Assembly: GCA_022451765.1 (NCBI GenBank)
Contig: JAKUNY010000021.1
Span: 1 to 16,488, forward strand
Length of the DNA stretch: 16,488 nucleotides
Origin: Candidatus Poseidoniaceae archaeon
Lineage (GTDB): Archaea > Thermoplasmatota > Poseidoniia > Poseidoniales > Poseidoniaceae
Reading direction: 5' to 3'
The first letter of the stretch is position 1. Every line of letters begins with the position of its first letter. A program made the translations under genes and the position numbers. Shown here piece after piece: positions 8,609-15,861 of the stretch. The notes beneath the pieces were generated by a model. The model worked only from the letters and a program-made list of their open reading frames with translations. It was not told where the DNA came from and did not search any database.

Positions 8609-9736
8609 TCAAAGTGTCCGTTCGCGGTCATCGATTTGTCGGCCAACACCTGCAGCCCCACCGGTTTGTCGAATCTCTCGCCATGCTTTGTTCACGCCTT
8701 GACCATAGGCCCAATGAGCGAGAAAAACGAAGAGCGGCGCAAGAGCAACTGTCCCGATGGATCGATGGGGACTTGGTCCAATTGCTGCACCAAGCCAGGA
8801 CAGTCCGATGTAGAATCCCATAAGACCAAGCGTTCCATGAACTGCGAGTCGAGACAACGTCCAATCACCCTCGAGTGAGAACCATGGATAATCTGTCGCA
8901 CCCCCCGTTGCAGCACCCGCAATCAATGCGATAATCGATAGCGCTGTTAGCCAAGGAAAGAAACCAATCGCAGTATGGGACCACGTTGCGATTTCAGGCC
9001 ATCGCTTATTGGCAACCATTCGCGTATAGCCGTAGTTCCGCATCTGCTTCATGTAAGGTTTGAATGGTCGTCGTCGACGATGTGGCATATCGGTTGATGG
9101 ATCGATGAAGAGTTTATGTCCTTCACGTTGTATCTTTGCGTCGAGAACCACGTCTTCAGCGCCGATGCAGCCCGGTTCAAAGAAGTTGACCTGGCGGAGA
9201 TTTTCCATTCTGTGAGCGCAATTGACACCAGGGTTATGGGTAATTGGGACCAACTCACCGCGCGGTTGTGCACCGTATCGTGTGCCTGCGGTCATGAATT
9301 TCGTACAGAAGGCAACGTCAGCACATTTTGCCCCAAATGGATCATCGTCAGGAGCAAAGTTTGGTCCTCCAACTGCACCTACCTCCGGATCTTTGAACCA
9401 TCGAATCAATTTCTCAGCCCAATCGAGGGGTGGGACTGTATCATCGTCCGTAAACAGCACAAGATCGTGGTCCATTTGCCTGAGTGCAAAGTTGCAGGCG
9501 TCGGCTCGATTTGTTGAAGGGTCTTCAATCCATGTTGCACCATATTTTTCGCAGACATCCTTTGTGTGGTCTCTCGATTTGGAATCTGAGATCACGATTT
9601 CAATGTCAGGATACGTCTGTTGAGTCAACCTGTCGAGAACGATGGCGAGTTCATCAGCGTTGTTGATGGTCGGAATCAAAATGGCAACCTTGTAGGGTGT
9701 TCCATCCTCCTTGAGTACAGGTTCCACCATGGCCAT
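8609..9736 (-). CDS. Family 2 glycosyltransferase with C-terminal membrane segments
   Basis: This 375-residue membrane-bound glycosyltransferase has the GT-A fold and transfers a sugar from a nucleotide-sugar donor. It begins with the family-2 pattern VAILIPTINNADEL (about 17-30) and TYPDIEIVISDSKS (41-54). The metal-binding DxD is FTDDDTVPP (Asp97-99). An acceptor-side motif GAED (192-195) probably supplies the catalytic base, and a basic segment HRRRRPFKP (219-227) resembles the downstream active-site strip of the family. Three hydrophobic stretches (about 255-277, 298-318 and 326-345) anchor it to the membrane. A role in lipid or surface-glycan glycosylation, for example protein N-glycan assembly, is likely, but the acceptor is not visible. 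The protein starts MAM, so ATG 9736 or 9730 may be used. It follows rmuC by 48 bases on the same strand. Confidence 0.92.
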   Translation of the reverse strand: MAMVEPVLKEDGTPYKVAILIPTINNADELAIVLDRLTQQTYPDIEIVISDSKSRDHTKDVCEKYGATWIEDPSTNRADACNFALRQMDHDLVLFTDDDTVPPLDWAEKLIRWFKDPEVGAVGGPNFAPDDDPFGAKCADVAFCTKFMTAGTRYGAQPRGELVPITHNPGVNCAHRMENLRQVNFFEPGCIGAEDVVLDAKIQREGHKLFIDPSTDMPHRRRRPFKPYMKQMRNYGYTRMVANKRWPEIATWSHTAIGFFPWLTALSIIALIAGAATGGATDYPWFSLEGDWTLSRLAVHGTLGLMGFYIGLSWLGAAIGPSPHRSIGTVALAPLFVFLAHWAYGQGVNKAWREIRQTGGAAGVGRQIDDRERTL

Positions 9737-9784
9737 GCGTGATGGAACTCACATATCAAAAAGATGTTTCAATCGTCGTTGGCA

Positions 9785-10981
9785 TTATTCCTTCGGCAGA
9801 TGCTCGATGTGTTTGGGTTCAGGCAGTGCTGTTTGAAGGGTTTCTGATACCTTCAAATCGTCCAACCTGCGTCCTTGTGGAAGTACACGTGTTTCGTAAG
9901 AATTCATTGTCTCATTGTAGGTTTTCGCAGCGTTGGAGAGGTGGCCACCAACCTTTGAAAAATGTTCAACCATCTTGTTTACTCGCTTGTAGAGTTCGCG
10001 AGAAACATCGTAAATTTCCTTCGCACCCTCGGCAAGTGCGTGTTGTTGCCAATACAAGGCGACGGTTCTCAACAACCCCAGCATCGTCACAGGTGTTGCA
10101 ATCAAAACTGATTTACTCATAGCGTAATCCATTAATTCAGGATCACTTGAAAACGCTGAAGCAGCCATCGCTTCGCTTGGAATGAACATGATGACGTGAT
10201 CAAATTCACCCTCAATCGTGTTTTGGTAGGCTTTGGCACTGAGTTCTGTGATTCGTTGCCTCATCGCTTTCGCATGTTTCAACAACAATTCATCTTGTTG
10301 TGGACCAGAGTCCAACTCCAATGCTTGAAGGAAGTGACTTCCAGTTGCTTTTGAATCGATGGGTAGCACAGCTTCTTGTGGCAAACGAACAACAAAATCT
10401 GGTCGGCTTCCGTCTTCAAGGGTTACTTGTTCAAAGAAATCAACATGCTCGCTCAAACCTGCCATTTCGAAGAGTCGACGAAGTTTTACTTCCCCCCAAT
10501 TTCCGCGAGTTTGTGCTGATGTGGTCAGAGCAGTAGAGAGTGCTGTGGTTCGCGTTGAGAGCGATTCTGTCTTATCACCCAAATCCTTCAAATGGCGTTT
10601 TATGCCCTCATATGCCCCCATTCGGTCCTTCTCCATATCGTTGTTAAAGCGAATCATCTTTTCCATTTCTTCTTTGAGCGGTTTAACCAAATTTTCAACT
10701 TCGGTTTTTCGTGTTTCAAGTGCATGCTCAGCATCTTTCTTTTCTGATTTCCAACGTTCCTCTGCGAGGCGAAGAAAGTCCTCTGAATTCTGCCGGGCAA
10801 CGGCGGTTGCAACATTCTCCATTTCAGCGACGAGGATTGCTTTGTTTCCTTGAGCTGCTTGCGCTTCGACCTCTGCTCGAACCAATTCTGTTGAAAATTT
10901 CATTTTGGCCAAAAGCCATCCGAGGCCAATTCCTAAAGAACTCGCAATAACAACAACTACAATGTCAAAAACATCACTCAT
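9785..10981 (-). CDS. rmuC: RmuC-family DNA recombination protein
   Basis: This is a 398-residue protein of the RmuC family, which in bacteria limits recombination between short inverted repeats. An N-terminal membrane helix (about 5-26) is followed by a long charged coiled coil (about 30-150). The RmuC domain has the hallmark GNWGE (160-164), then RPDFVV (193-198) and LPIDSKA (206-212). The last two match the PD-(D/E)xK nuclease core reported for this family. The long frame continues upstream to 11137 but would then overlap the divergent PCNA gene. The ATG at 10981 directly before the membrane helix (MSDVFDIVVV) is therefore the better start. It heads a run of three minus-strand genes. The family is mostly bacterial, so an old transfer into this archaeal lineage is plausible. 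Confidence 0.93.
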   Translation of the reverse strand: MSDVFDIVVVVIASSLGIGLGWLLAKMKFSTELVRAEVEAQAAQGNKAILVAEMENVATAVARQNSEDFLRLAEERWKSEKKDAEHALETRKTEVENLVKPLKEEMEKMIRFNNDMEKDRMGAYEGIKRHLKDLGDKTESLSTRTTALSTALTTSAQTRGNWGEVKLRRLFEMAGLSEHVDFFEQVTLEDGSRPDFVVRLPQEAVLPIDSKATGSHFLQALELDSGPQQDELLLKHAKAMRQRITELSAKAYQNTIEGEFDHVIMFIPSEAMAASAFSSDPELMDYAMSKSVLIATPVTMLGLLRTVALYWQQHALAEGAKEIYDVSRELYKRVNKMVEHFSKVGGHLSNAAKTYNETMNSYETRVLPQGRRLDDLKVSETLQTALPEPKHIEHLPKE

Positions 10982-11113
10982 GAAGACCACTTCTGCCGAG
11001 GGTTCTTGAAGACGTCGGCCCACAGGAGGTCTTTCAACGCGCGAAAACGGCAATATCGGAATAGTAAGTTCATAAGCCGTCGAAAAGAGAGGTAGACCGT
11101 AGGGGTGCCTCAT

Positions 11114-11854
11114 ATGTTGAATGTCACAGCTCGCCAAGAACTCATCAGCAAGATTTTGGACACATTGATGATCGTCGTCGAAGATGCTAGATTTGATTTC
11201 GAAGAAGACGGATTAACCGTCCGAGTCGTTGACTCATCGCACGTTGCAATGATAAAACTCACAGTTGACGCTGCTGCGTTTGACGGGTGGGAATTGGACG
11301 CGAAGAAGATTGGACTCGAGATGAAGAAAATTCGCGAAGTAACGACTCTTGGCGGATCAGGAGACTTGATTGAAATTTCACACCAAGATGGACAGGACTT
11401 CACCATGAGCCTTGGCAAGATTGTCCGCAACCTCCGTCCTCTCGACAATGCAACAATGGCTTCGCCACCTTCGTTGCCGAAGTTGGACCTGCCATGCAAG
11501 ATTATCATGAACGGAGCTGAACTTGGGCAAGCGCTGAAAGCTGCCAAACAAGTCGGCGACCTTGTATATTTCAGCATCGATGAATCCTCGTTTAAGGTTC
11601 ATGTCCGAAACAACACCGATTCAGTCAACATTTCATTCGACAAAGATGAGATGGACGAATTGGTCTGTGATGGTGCGGCAAGAAGTCAATACAGTCTCAC
11701 CTATCTTGAACCACTTTCCCGCAGATTTGGACCTAGCGACAAGGTAACCATTCAATTTGGTGAGAATTTTCCACTTGCAATGAATTTCACGTTTGAAGAT
11801 GGAGCAGGTGAAGTCGATTATTTCCTTGCACCGCGTGTTGAAAGCGACTACTAA
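11114..11854 (+). CDS. pcn: DNA polymerase sliding clamp (PCNA)
   Basis: This is an archaeal proliferating cell nuclear antigen of 246 residues, the usual length. Three copies form a ring on DNA that tethers the replicative polymerase, flap endonuclease and ligase. The family pattern is clear. The N-terminal domain has the helix around LISKILDTLMIVVEDARF, then SSHVAMIKL and WELDAKKIGLEM. The two-domain layout continues to YSLTYLEPLSRRFGPSDKVTIQFG and a C-terminal EVDYFLAPRVE. The frame also has a GTG at 11105, but ATG 11114 gives the standard N-terminus and has an AGGGGTG Shine-Dalgarno-like sequence (11101-11107) 6 bases before it. The promoter should lie in the 132-base gap shared with rmuC; a TCATAAG stretch around 11070-11076 is a weak TATA candidate. 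Its stop directly abuts the convergent tfs gene. Confidence 0.97.
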   Translation: MLNVTARQELISKILDTLMIVVEDARFDFEEDGLTVRVVDSSHVAMIKLTVDAAAFDGWELDAKKIGLEMKKIREVTTLGGSGDLIEISHQDGQDFTMSLGKIVRNLRPLDNATMASPPSLPKLDLPCKIIMNGAELGQALKAAKQVGDLVYFSIDESSFKVHVRNNTDSVNISFDKDEMDELVCDGAARSQYSLTYLEPLSRRFGPSDKVTIQFGENFPLAMNFTFEDGAGEVDYFLAPRVESDY

Positions 11855-12205
11855 TCAGTATTCGCGCCATCCATGACCGCAGTCTTTGCAGGTCAGCATC
11901 CTTGTTTCGGGCTCATCGGACGAACGAGTCTGCTCAAGATAAAAGTAAACTTCAGTGCAATCGCATTTTGGGCACATGTAGGATTCGGTTGAGAGCACAC
12001 CTTTTCGCTGATCGGAATCTTTGATGATTTCGTACTCGCGCTTCTCAGCCTTGGTGGTGGTCTTGGTTTTGGAGAGGTCGATTTCCTTTCCACCAAGTTT
12101 CATTTTTACATTAGCAGGTCCCGTATAACCACATTTGTAGTTGGTGCAGGTGATGTCGCCACTTGGACTCGGGAACGAAAGAGTTCCACACTTGGGGCAA
12201 AACAT
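11855..12205 (-). CDS. tfs: Transcription factor S (TFIIS-like RNA cleavage factor)
   Basis: This protein of about 116 residues has two zinc ribbons. The first (Cys3, Cys6, Cys20, Cys25) matches RPB9/TFS N-termini. The second (Cys78, Cys81, Cys106, Cys109) carries the acidic hairpin RSSDEPET, with Asp97-Glu98. That pair is inserted into the RNA polymerase active site to stimulate cleavage of backtracked RNA, so this should be an active cleavage factor and not an inhibitory paralogue. An upstream in-frame ATG at 12229 would add eight residues. I prefer 12205 because the conserved family start is MFCPKCG. A TTAAAT box (12228-12233) is centred about 26 bases upstream of 12205, as expected for a leaderless transcript. 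Confidence 0.95.
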   Translation of the reverse strand: MFCPKCGTLSFPSPSGDITCTNYKCGYTGPANVKMKLGGKEIDLSKTKTTTKAEKREYEIIKDSDQRKGVLSTESYMCPKCDCTEVYFYLEQTRSSDEPETRMLTCKDCGHGWREY

Positions 12206-12227
12206 GTCCGAGCCATCGACATTATAC

Positions 12228-12233
12228 ATTTAA
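12228..12233 (-). promoter_or_regulatory. TATA-like box for tfs
   Basis: TTAAAT on the minus strand is centred about 26 bases before the ATG at 12205. That fits an archaeal TATA box driving a leaderless tfs mRNA. It overlaps the alternative upstream ATG at 12229 and so argues against that start. Confidence 0.4.
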
Positions 12234-12276
12234 TGGTGGTGGTAACGCTTGGAGAATTGATTGATTCTTTCAGGCG

Positions 12277-12286
12277 AATAAATTTA
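12277..12286 (+). promoter_or_regulatory. TATA-like box for the nop5-fibrillarin-fpg cluster
   Basis: AATAAATTTA is the most AT-rich stretch of the tfs/nop5 divergent gap. A start of transcription about 26 bases downstream (near 12307) would fall after the alternative GTG at 12294 and about 30 bases before ATG 12339. This supports ATG 12339 as the start of Nop5. Confidence 0.4.
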
Positions 12287-12338
12287 GGCTCGAGTGGAGC
12301 GTGGCAACATTCAATTCCAAGTGGAGAGTGGACGATGT

Positions 12339-13346
12339 ATGTGGCTGTGGTATTCTTGGCAATCAGCAGCCATTGTCAACGAAAATGGCGACGTTCTTGA
12401 TGCTGAAATCAACAATGCCCGATTTTCAGTTCACGCAGCGAAAGACCGTCTAAAACTCGTAGCCAATGGACAATTGCCGCCCGAGGCGATTGTTCTTGCA
12501 GAAAGGTTCCCAAACGCAGCGCCAACCGCACATGGTTCCGATGAGTTGCCTGAATTTGATGCACCACAACCAACCATGATTCAGATGAAAATCGCTGATG
12601 AAGCAGCGTTGATGCTTGCAAAGGAGGGTGTTGCAATTTCCGCAGCCGACCCCAATCGACGGTTGGAGCATCTGCTACGAGCCAGTGAGGAACTGCGAAC
12701 GCTCCACCTTACGATGGAGGCGCGTCTCGTTGAATGGGTCGGTCTTTTCCTTCCTTCGGCGCGGTTTGAGACGAATCGCTCTCAAGTCGCTGGAAAACTC
12801 AGCGATGTCGACTCCCTGTCAGACTTTGCGTCCCTTCTGCAAGTTGAGGATGCGTATGAACAGCCTTCCGATTCGGAATGGAAAGCCCTCCGCGATTGGG
12901 CGGTGACGGTTTCCAATCAAGCCCGGCAGTTGGATCGACTGGAACATGCGATCCGTCTTTTGGCGCAAAAGCATCTGCCATCGACATCAACTCTCGTTGG
13001 ACCGCTTCTTGCGGCCCGCTTGTGCGTTGAAGCACATGGACGTGCCCGCCTTGCTCGACTTCCCTCTGGAACGGTGCAAGTTCTTGGAGCTGAGAAGGCA
13101 TTTTTTAGTCATCTTCGCAGCGGAACCGCACCTCCCAAACACGGGCATATTTTCATGCACCCGTGGATATCGAGGTCGCCGAGATGGATTCGAGGTAAAA
13201 TAGCGCGAATGCTCGCATCAAAAATCAGCATTGCTGCGAGATTGGATGCCTTTGAGGGAGCCCCAATGGGCCAAGATGACGTTGACCAAGTCGAGGCAAA
13301 AGTTGAGGCCATCCGCAAGGAATTTCCCAAGCCTCCAAGGCGTTGA
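12339..13346 (+). CDS. nop5: Nop5/Nop56-like C/D box RNP core protein
   Basis: This protein of about 335 residues forms the scaffold of the archaeal C/D box sRNP. It joins L7Ae-bound guide RNA to the methyltransferase fibrillarin for 2'-O-methylation of rRNA and tRNA. The N-terminal domain (about 1-100) should bind fibrillarin. A helical coiled-coil region (about 105-225) mediates dimerisation. The Nop domain carries the diagnostic TVQVLGAEKAFFSHLRSG, then APPKHGHIF, RGKIARMLASKISIAARLDAF. The open frame starts at a GTG (12294). ATG 12339 is preferred because the fold begins there (MWLWYSW), GGAGAG at 12323-12328 can serve as ribosome binding site, and the TATA-like box lies just upstream of the GTG. 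Fibrillarin follows after 9 bases, the usual archaeal pairing. Confidence 0.95.
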   Translation: MWLWYSWQSAAIVNENGDVLDAEINNARFSVHAAKDRLKLVANGQLPPEAIVLAERFPNAAPTAHGSDELPEFDAPQPTMIQMKIADEAALMLAKEGVAISAADPNRRLEHLLRASEELRTLHLTMEARLVEWVGLFLPSARFETNRSQVAGKLSDVDSLSDFASLLQVEDAYEQPSDSEWKALRDWAVTVSNQARQLDRLEHAIRLLAQKHLPSTSTLVGPLLAARLCVEAHGRARLARLPSGTVQVLGAEKAFFSHLRSGTAPPKHGHIFMHPWISRSPRWIRGKIARMLASKISIAARLDAFEGAPMGQDDVDQVEAKVEAIRKEFPKPPRR

Positions 13347-13355
13347 GGTGGTCAC

Positions 13356-14060
13356 TTGGCTAAGCATCGACGCATTCGTCCACTGTCCGACAACGTTCTC
13401 TTGGAAGGAAGAAATGTGTGGACTGTGAATGCAAACCCTGGGGTTGCAGTTCGAGGTGAATCCCTTCGAAAATTCCGCGGTGTTGAGCACCGTAGATGGG
13501 ACCCAAATCGTTCGAAACTTGGGGCGGGGTTGTTGCGAACTCGAAATGATCCATCAAATCTACTCCCAAAGCCAGGTTCGACCGTGTTGTACTTAGGAGC
13601 AGGTCACGGGACCACGATATCGCATTTGCACGATCATTTGTGCGGTGCATCAAATGCACATCGGGGCCGTTTGGTTGCTGTTGATTTTGCACCTCATTGC
13701 TTGAGAGACCTGACCCATTTGGCTGAGAATCGTCCAGGCTTGGTTCCAGTTTTGGGTGATGCACGAAAGTTCGACGCATGGGGGGTCTTGGTGCCATCTC
13801 GCATTGATTGGTTGTTTCAGGACGTGGCTCAGGCTGGCCAAGTTGAGATTTTTCTCTCAGCAGTTCGCCGATTCCTAAGCAAAGACGGAATCGGTTTACT
13901 CTCTCTTAAAGCAGCGAGTGAGCGACATCAAGACGGTAGCGATGCAGACATCTTTGCGACAGCAGTTGCTCAACTGTCTGCTGAAGTCGAACTGATTGAA
14001 CACATCAATTTGACAGGATTTGAGGATCAACACGCTCTGTTGACCGTTCGTAGGAAGTGA
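13356..14060 (+). CDS. flpA: Fibrillarin, rRNA/tRNA 2'-O-methyltransferase
   Basis: This 234-residue S-adenosylmethionine-dependent methyltransferase is the catalytic subunit of the C/D box sRNP. The SAM-binding loop is VLYLGAGHGTTISHL (77-91), followed by VAVDFAPHCLRDL (107-119) and LGDARKFDAW (133-142). The expected catalytic tetrad is intact: Lys54 in RSKLGA, Asp156 in DVAQ, Lys185 in SLKA and His226 in QHALL. The start is a TTG at 13356. A strong GAGGTG (13345-13350) overlaps the nop5 stop and sits 5 bases before it, indicating translational coupling with nop5. No ATG is available near the N-terminus. Confidence 0.95.
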   Translation: MAKHRRIRPLSDNVLLEGRNVWTVNANPGVAVRGESLRKFRGVEHRRWDPNRSKLGAGLLRTRNDPSNLLPKPGSTVLYLGAGHGTTISHLHDHLCGASNAHRGRLVAVDFAPHCLRDLTHLAENRPGLVPVLGDARKFDAWGVLVPSRIDWLFQDVAQAGQVEIFLSAVRRFLSKDGIGLLSLKAASERHQDGSDADIFATAVAQLSAEVELIEHINLTGFEDQHALLTVRRK

Positions 14061-14064
14061 GATA

Positions 14065-14970
14065 TTGCCTGAATTGCCAGAGGTTGAAACGGTTCGCAGA
14101 GGCCTGGAGCAAGCGATGGGTGGGCGGAGGTTGGAGAACGTGATTCTTCGCAGAGAAAACCTTCGTTTTCCATTTCCTGAAGGTTTTTGCTCTCGGGTTG
14201 AAGGCCTTCAAATCGATTCAATTCGAAGGAGAGCGAAGTATCTCCTCATAGATCTAAGTGATGGGAAAGTCATACTCTCTCATCTCGGAATGTCGGGGCG
14301 GTACACCCTTTTTGATGCACAGAAGGTGAAGCAATACGCAACGACTCAAGATGTTGATGAAACATCACGATTTGGTTTGGCAACCGGATTTGATGGACGT
14401 CATGATCACGTTGAATTCCGGTTTGACGACGGAAGCATTGCTGTTTACACAGACCCGCGCCGGTTTGGAATTATGGATCTTATCGAGGTAGGAGAAGAAA
14501 GCATACACCCTTTGCTGGAATCATTAGGTCCAGAACCCCTTGGAGATTGGAATGCCAAACAGCTTGCAAAACGGCTTGAAAAGAAAACAACGAGCATAAA
14601 AGTCGCCTTACTCGATCAGCGAATTGTCGTCGGAGTAGGCAACATCTATGCATGTGAGGCATTGTACCGTAGTGGAATACATCCACAACGGCAAAGCAAG
14701 ACCTTGGTTCGTAAAGATGGTAAGCCAACGAAGAAGTTGGATGTGCTTGTTGAAAACGTTGTCCAAGTGCTTGAACAAGCTGTCGAGGTAGGAGGCAGTT
14801 CGCTGAACGATTTCGCCGATGTCAACGGTACACTCGGTTACTTCGGACATCATTTCCAAGCCTATGATCGAGAGGACCAACCCTGCTTGAAAGCCGATTG
14901 TGGTGGAACAATTGAGCGGATCACGCAATCAGGGCGCTCGACATTTCTTTGCCCAAGGTGCCAACGCTAG
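14065..14970 (+). CDS. mutM: Formamidopyrimidine-DNA glycosylase (Fpg/MutM)
   Basis: This bifunctional base-excision repair enzyme of 301 residues removes 8-oxoguanine and formamidopyrimidines and nicks the abasic site. Its N-terminus PELPEVETV supplies the catalytic Pro2 and Glu3 after Met removal. Lys58 (RRAKYLL) and His74 (LSHLGMSGRY) are conserved. The H2TH region contains VGVGNIYACEALYRSGIHP (Asn193). The C-terminal zinc finger has Cys274, Cys279, Cys296 and Cys299, with Arg291 on the hairpin. Since Pro2 must follow the initiator, the start is the TTG at 14065. A GGAAGTGA sequence (14053-14060) overlaps the fibrillarin stop, and the gap is 4 bases, so the gene is co-transcribed with the RNP genes. 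The family is largely bacterial, suggesting transfer. Its last codons overlap the convergent lysE gene. Confidence 0.97.
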   Translation: MPELPEVETVRRGLEQAMGGRRLENVILRRENLRFPFPEGFCSRVEGLQIDSIRRRAKYLLIDLSDGKVILSHLGMSGRYTLFDAQKVKQYATTQDVDETSRFGLATGFDGRHDHVEFRFDDGSIAVYTDPRRFGIMDLIEVGEESIHPLLESLGPEPLGDWNAKQLAKRLEKKTTSIKVALLDQRIVVGVGNIYACEALYRSGIHPQRQSKTLVRKDGKPTKKLDVLVENVVQVLEQAVEVGGSSLNDFADVNGTLGYFGHHFQAYDREDQPCLKADCGGTIERITQSGRSTFLCPRCQR

Positions 14971-15584
14971 CCAGAGATTATCCCAAACATCACCGTCGAC
15001 GCAAAGCCCCAAAGAACGAGAGCAGTAACCTTGTTCACCACAGAACCGTTTGAGCGCAACCAATCCAACAGCGGTGTACCAGTCAAAAACACCGCAACCA
15101 GAACATACCACGTCATGTCAATCGCCATACCAATGAATCCGATGATCAACTTCGTTTCGAGACTCATTCCAGACTCAAGGACTTGAGCAAGTACTGCTAC
15201 GAGAAAAAGAGCGATTTTTGGGTTAATAAAGGCAATTGAGAACCCTTCCAAGAAGCCCTTTGCTTCTCCTTCAAGGGGCCCTTCCTGCGTATCATCGACA
15301 TGAATCCACATCAACCAACCGTACCAAAGAAGGAGAGCGATTCCAATCATCTGTAAGCCAAGAAAGACCCGAGGAGCCTCCTCGAGAAGAACAATCAATC
15401 CGAAGATTGCAACGCCCGCATAGAGACCAAATCCAATCCCATGACCCACCGCACAAAGAACGCCTCGTCTGCGTCCACCAACGATGGTGTTACGAATCAC
15501 CATCAAGAGGCTTGGGCCAGGGGAAATCGCTCCAAGGAAAAAGACCGTGCTTGCAGCGAGAATCGCTTCCCATGCGAGGTCCAT
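14967..15584 (-). CDS. LysE/RhtB-family amino-acid exporter
   Basis: This is a 205-residue integral membrane protein of the LysE superfamily, which exports amino acids or their derivatives using the proton gradient. The family signature GAISPGPSLLMV (18-29) follows the first helix. A basic loop GGRRRG (36-41), the second conserved NPKI (121-124) and about six hydrophobic segments fit the family in length and layout. The central charged loop (DDTQEGPLEGEAKG, about 97-110) separates two halves. The substrate cannot be predicted. Its TAG stop and the TAG stop of fpg share one palindromic CTAG at 14967-14970. The start is ATG 15584 before a hydrophobic helix. Confidence 0.93.
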   Translation of the reverse strand: MDLAWEAILAASTVFFLGAISPGPSLLMVIRNTIVGGRRRGVLCAVGHGIGFGLYAGVAIFGLIVLLEEAPRVFLGLQMIGIALLLWYGWLMWIHVDDTQEGPLEGEAKGFLEGFSIAFINPKIALFLVAVLAQVLESGMSLETKLIIGFIGMAIDMTWYVLVAVFLTGTPLLDWLRSNGSVVNKVTALVLWGFASTVMFGIISG

Positions 15585-15861
15585 GGTAGTCGGGCTGAAT
15601 CATTCCTCTTGAGTGCTTTCATAACAAGAAGAATGTGTATCCACCTTTCCAAGGATCAAGTTCAGCATTTGCCTTCGCTGTCGCTTCAGCATAAAGTGAA
15701 GTGTACCTGCGACTGTGTACGGTTTTGAGAATTGCCCGAAGGAAAGCCTCGTTGGACTGGCTGTTTTGCTCCTTATCTGCCATGGAAGGAAATCAACATC
15801 AACGGTTATCAATCTTTCGATAATATGTCTAAACAAGATGAAATTTTACCGGAAAACGGCA
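15585..15861. other. Intergenic gap of 277 bases without a convincing gene
   Basis: This gap lies between the lysE start and the phosphoesterase stop. A minus-strand open frame of 78 codons (15600-15836) fits neatly between the two neighbours. However, it has no recognisable motif, a basic and unstructured composition, and frequent AGA/AGG/ATA codons. It might be a small orphan gene, but I would not call it. A short TTATC/GATAA inverted repeat lies near 15804-15822. The region should hold the lysE promoter. Confidence 0.5.

Noticed and set aside
10982..11137. N-terminal extension of RmuC by 52 residues
   Set aside because: It would overlap the divergent PCNA start and put 52 unrelated residues before the membrane helix that normally begins the protein.
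11110..11577. 155-codon minus-strand frame across PCNA
   Set aside because: It lies fully inside the unmistakable PCNA gene and has no protein-like motifs.
12206..12338. Box C/D guide RNA near the Nop5 and fibrillarin genes
   Set aside because: I looked for paired RTGATGA and CTGA boxes in the intergenic gaps and found no properly spaced set. A few TGATGA-like strings occur alone, for example near 6346.
13360..13797. 145-codon minus-strand frame across fibrillarin
   Set aside because: It lies opposite the catalytic fibrillarin sequence and is explained as a shadow.
15600..15836. 78-codon minus-strand open frame between lysE and the phosphoesterase
   Set aside because: It fits the gap, but it has no motif, an unusual Arg and Ile codon choice and no clear ribosome binding site. 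I left it as an uncalled possibility.
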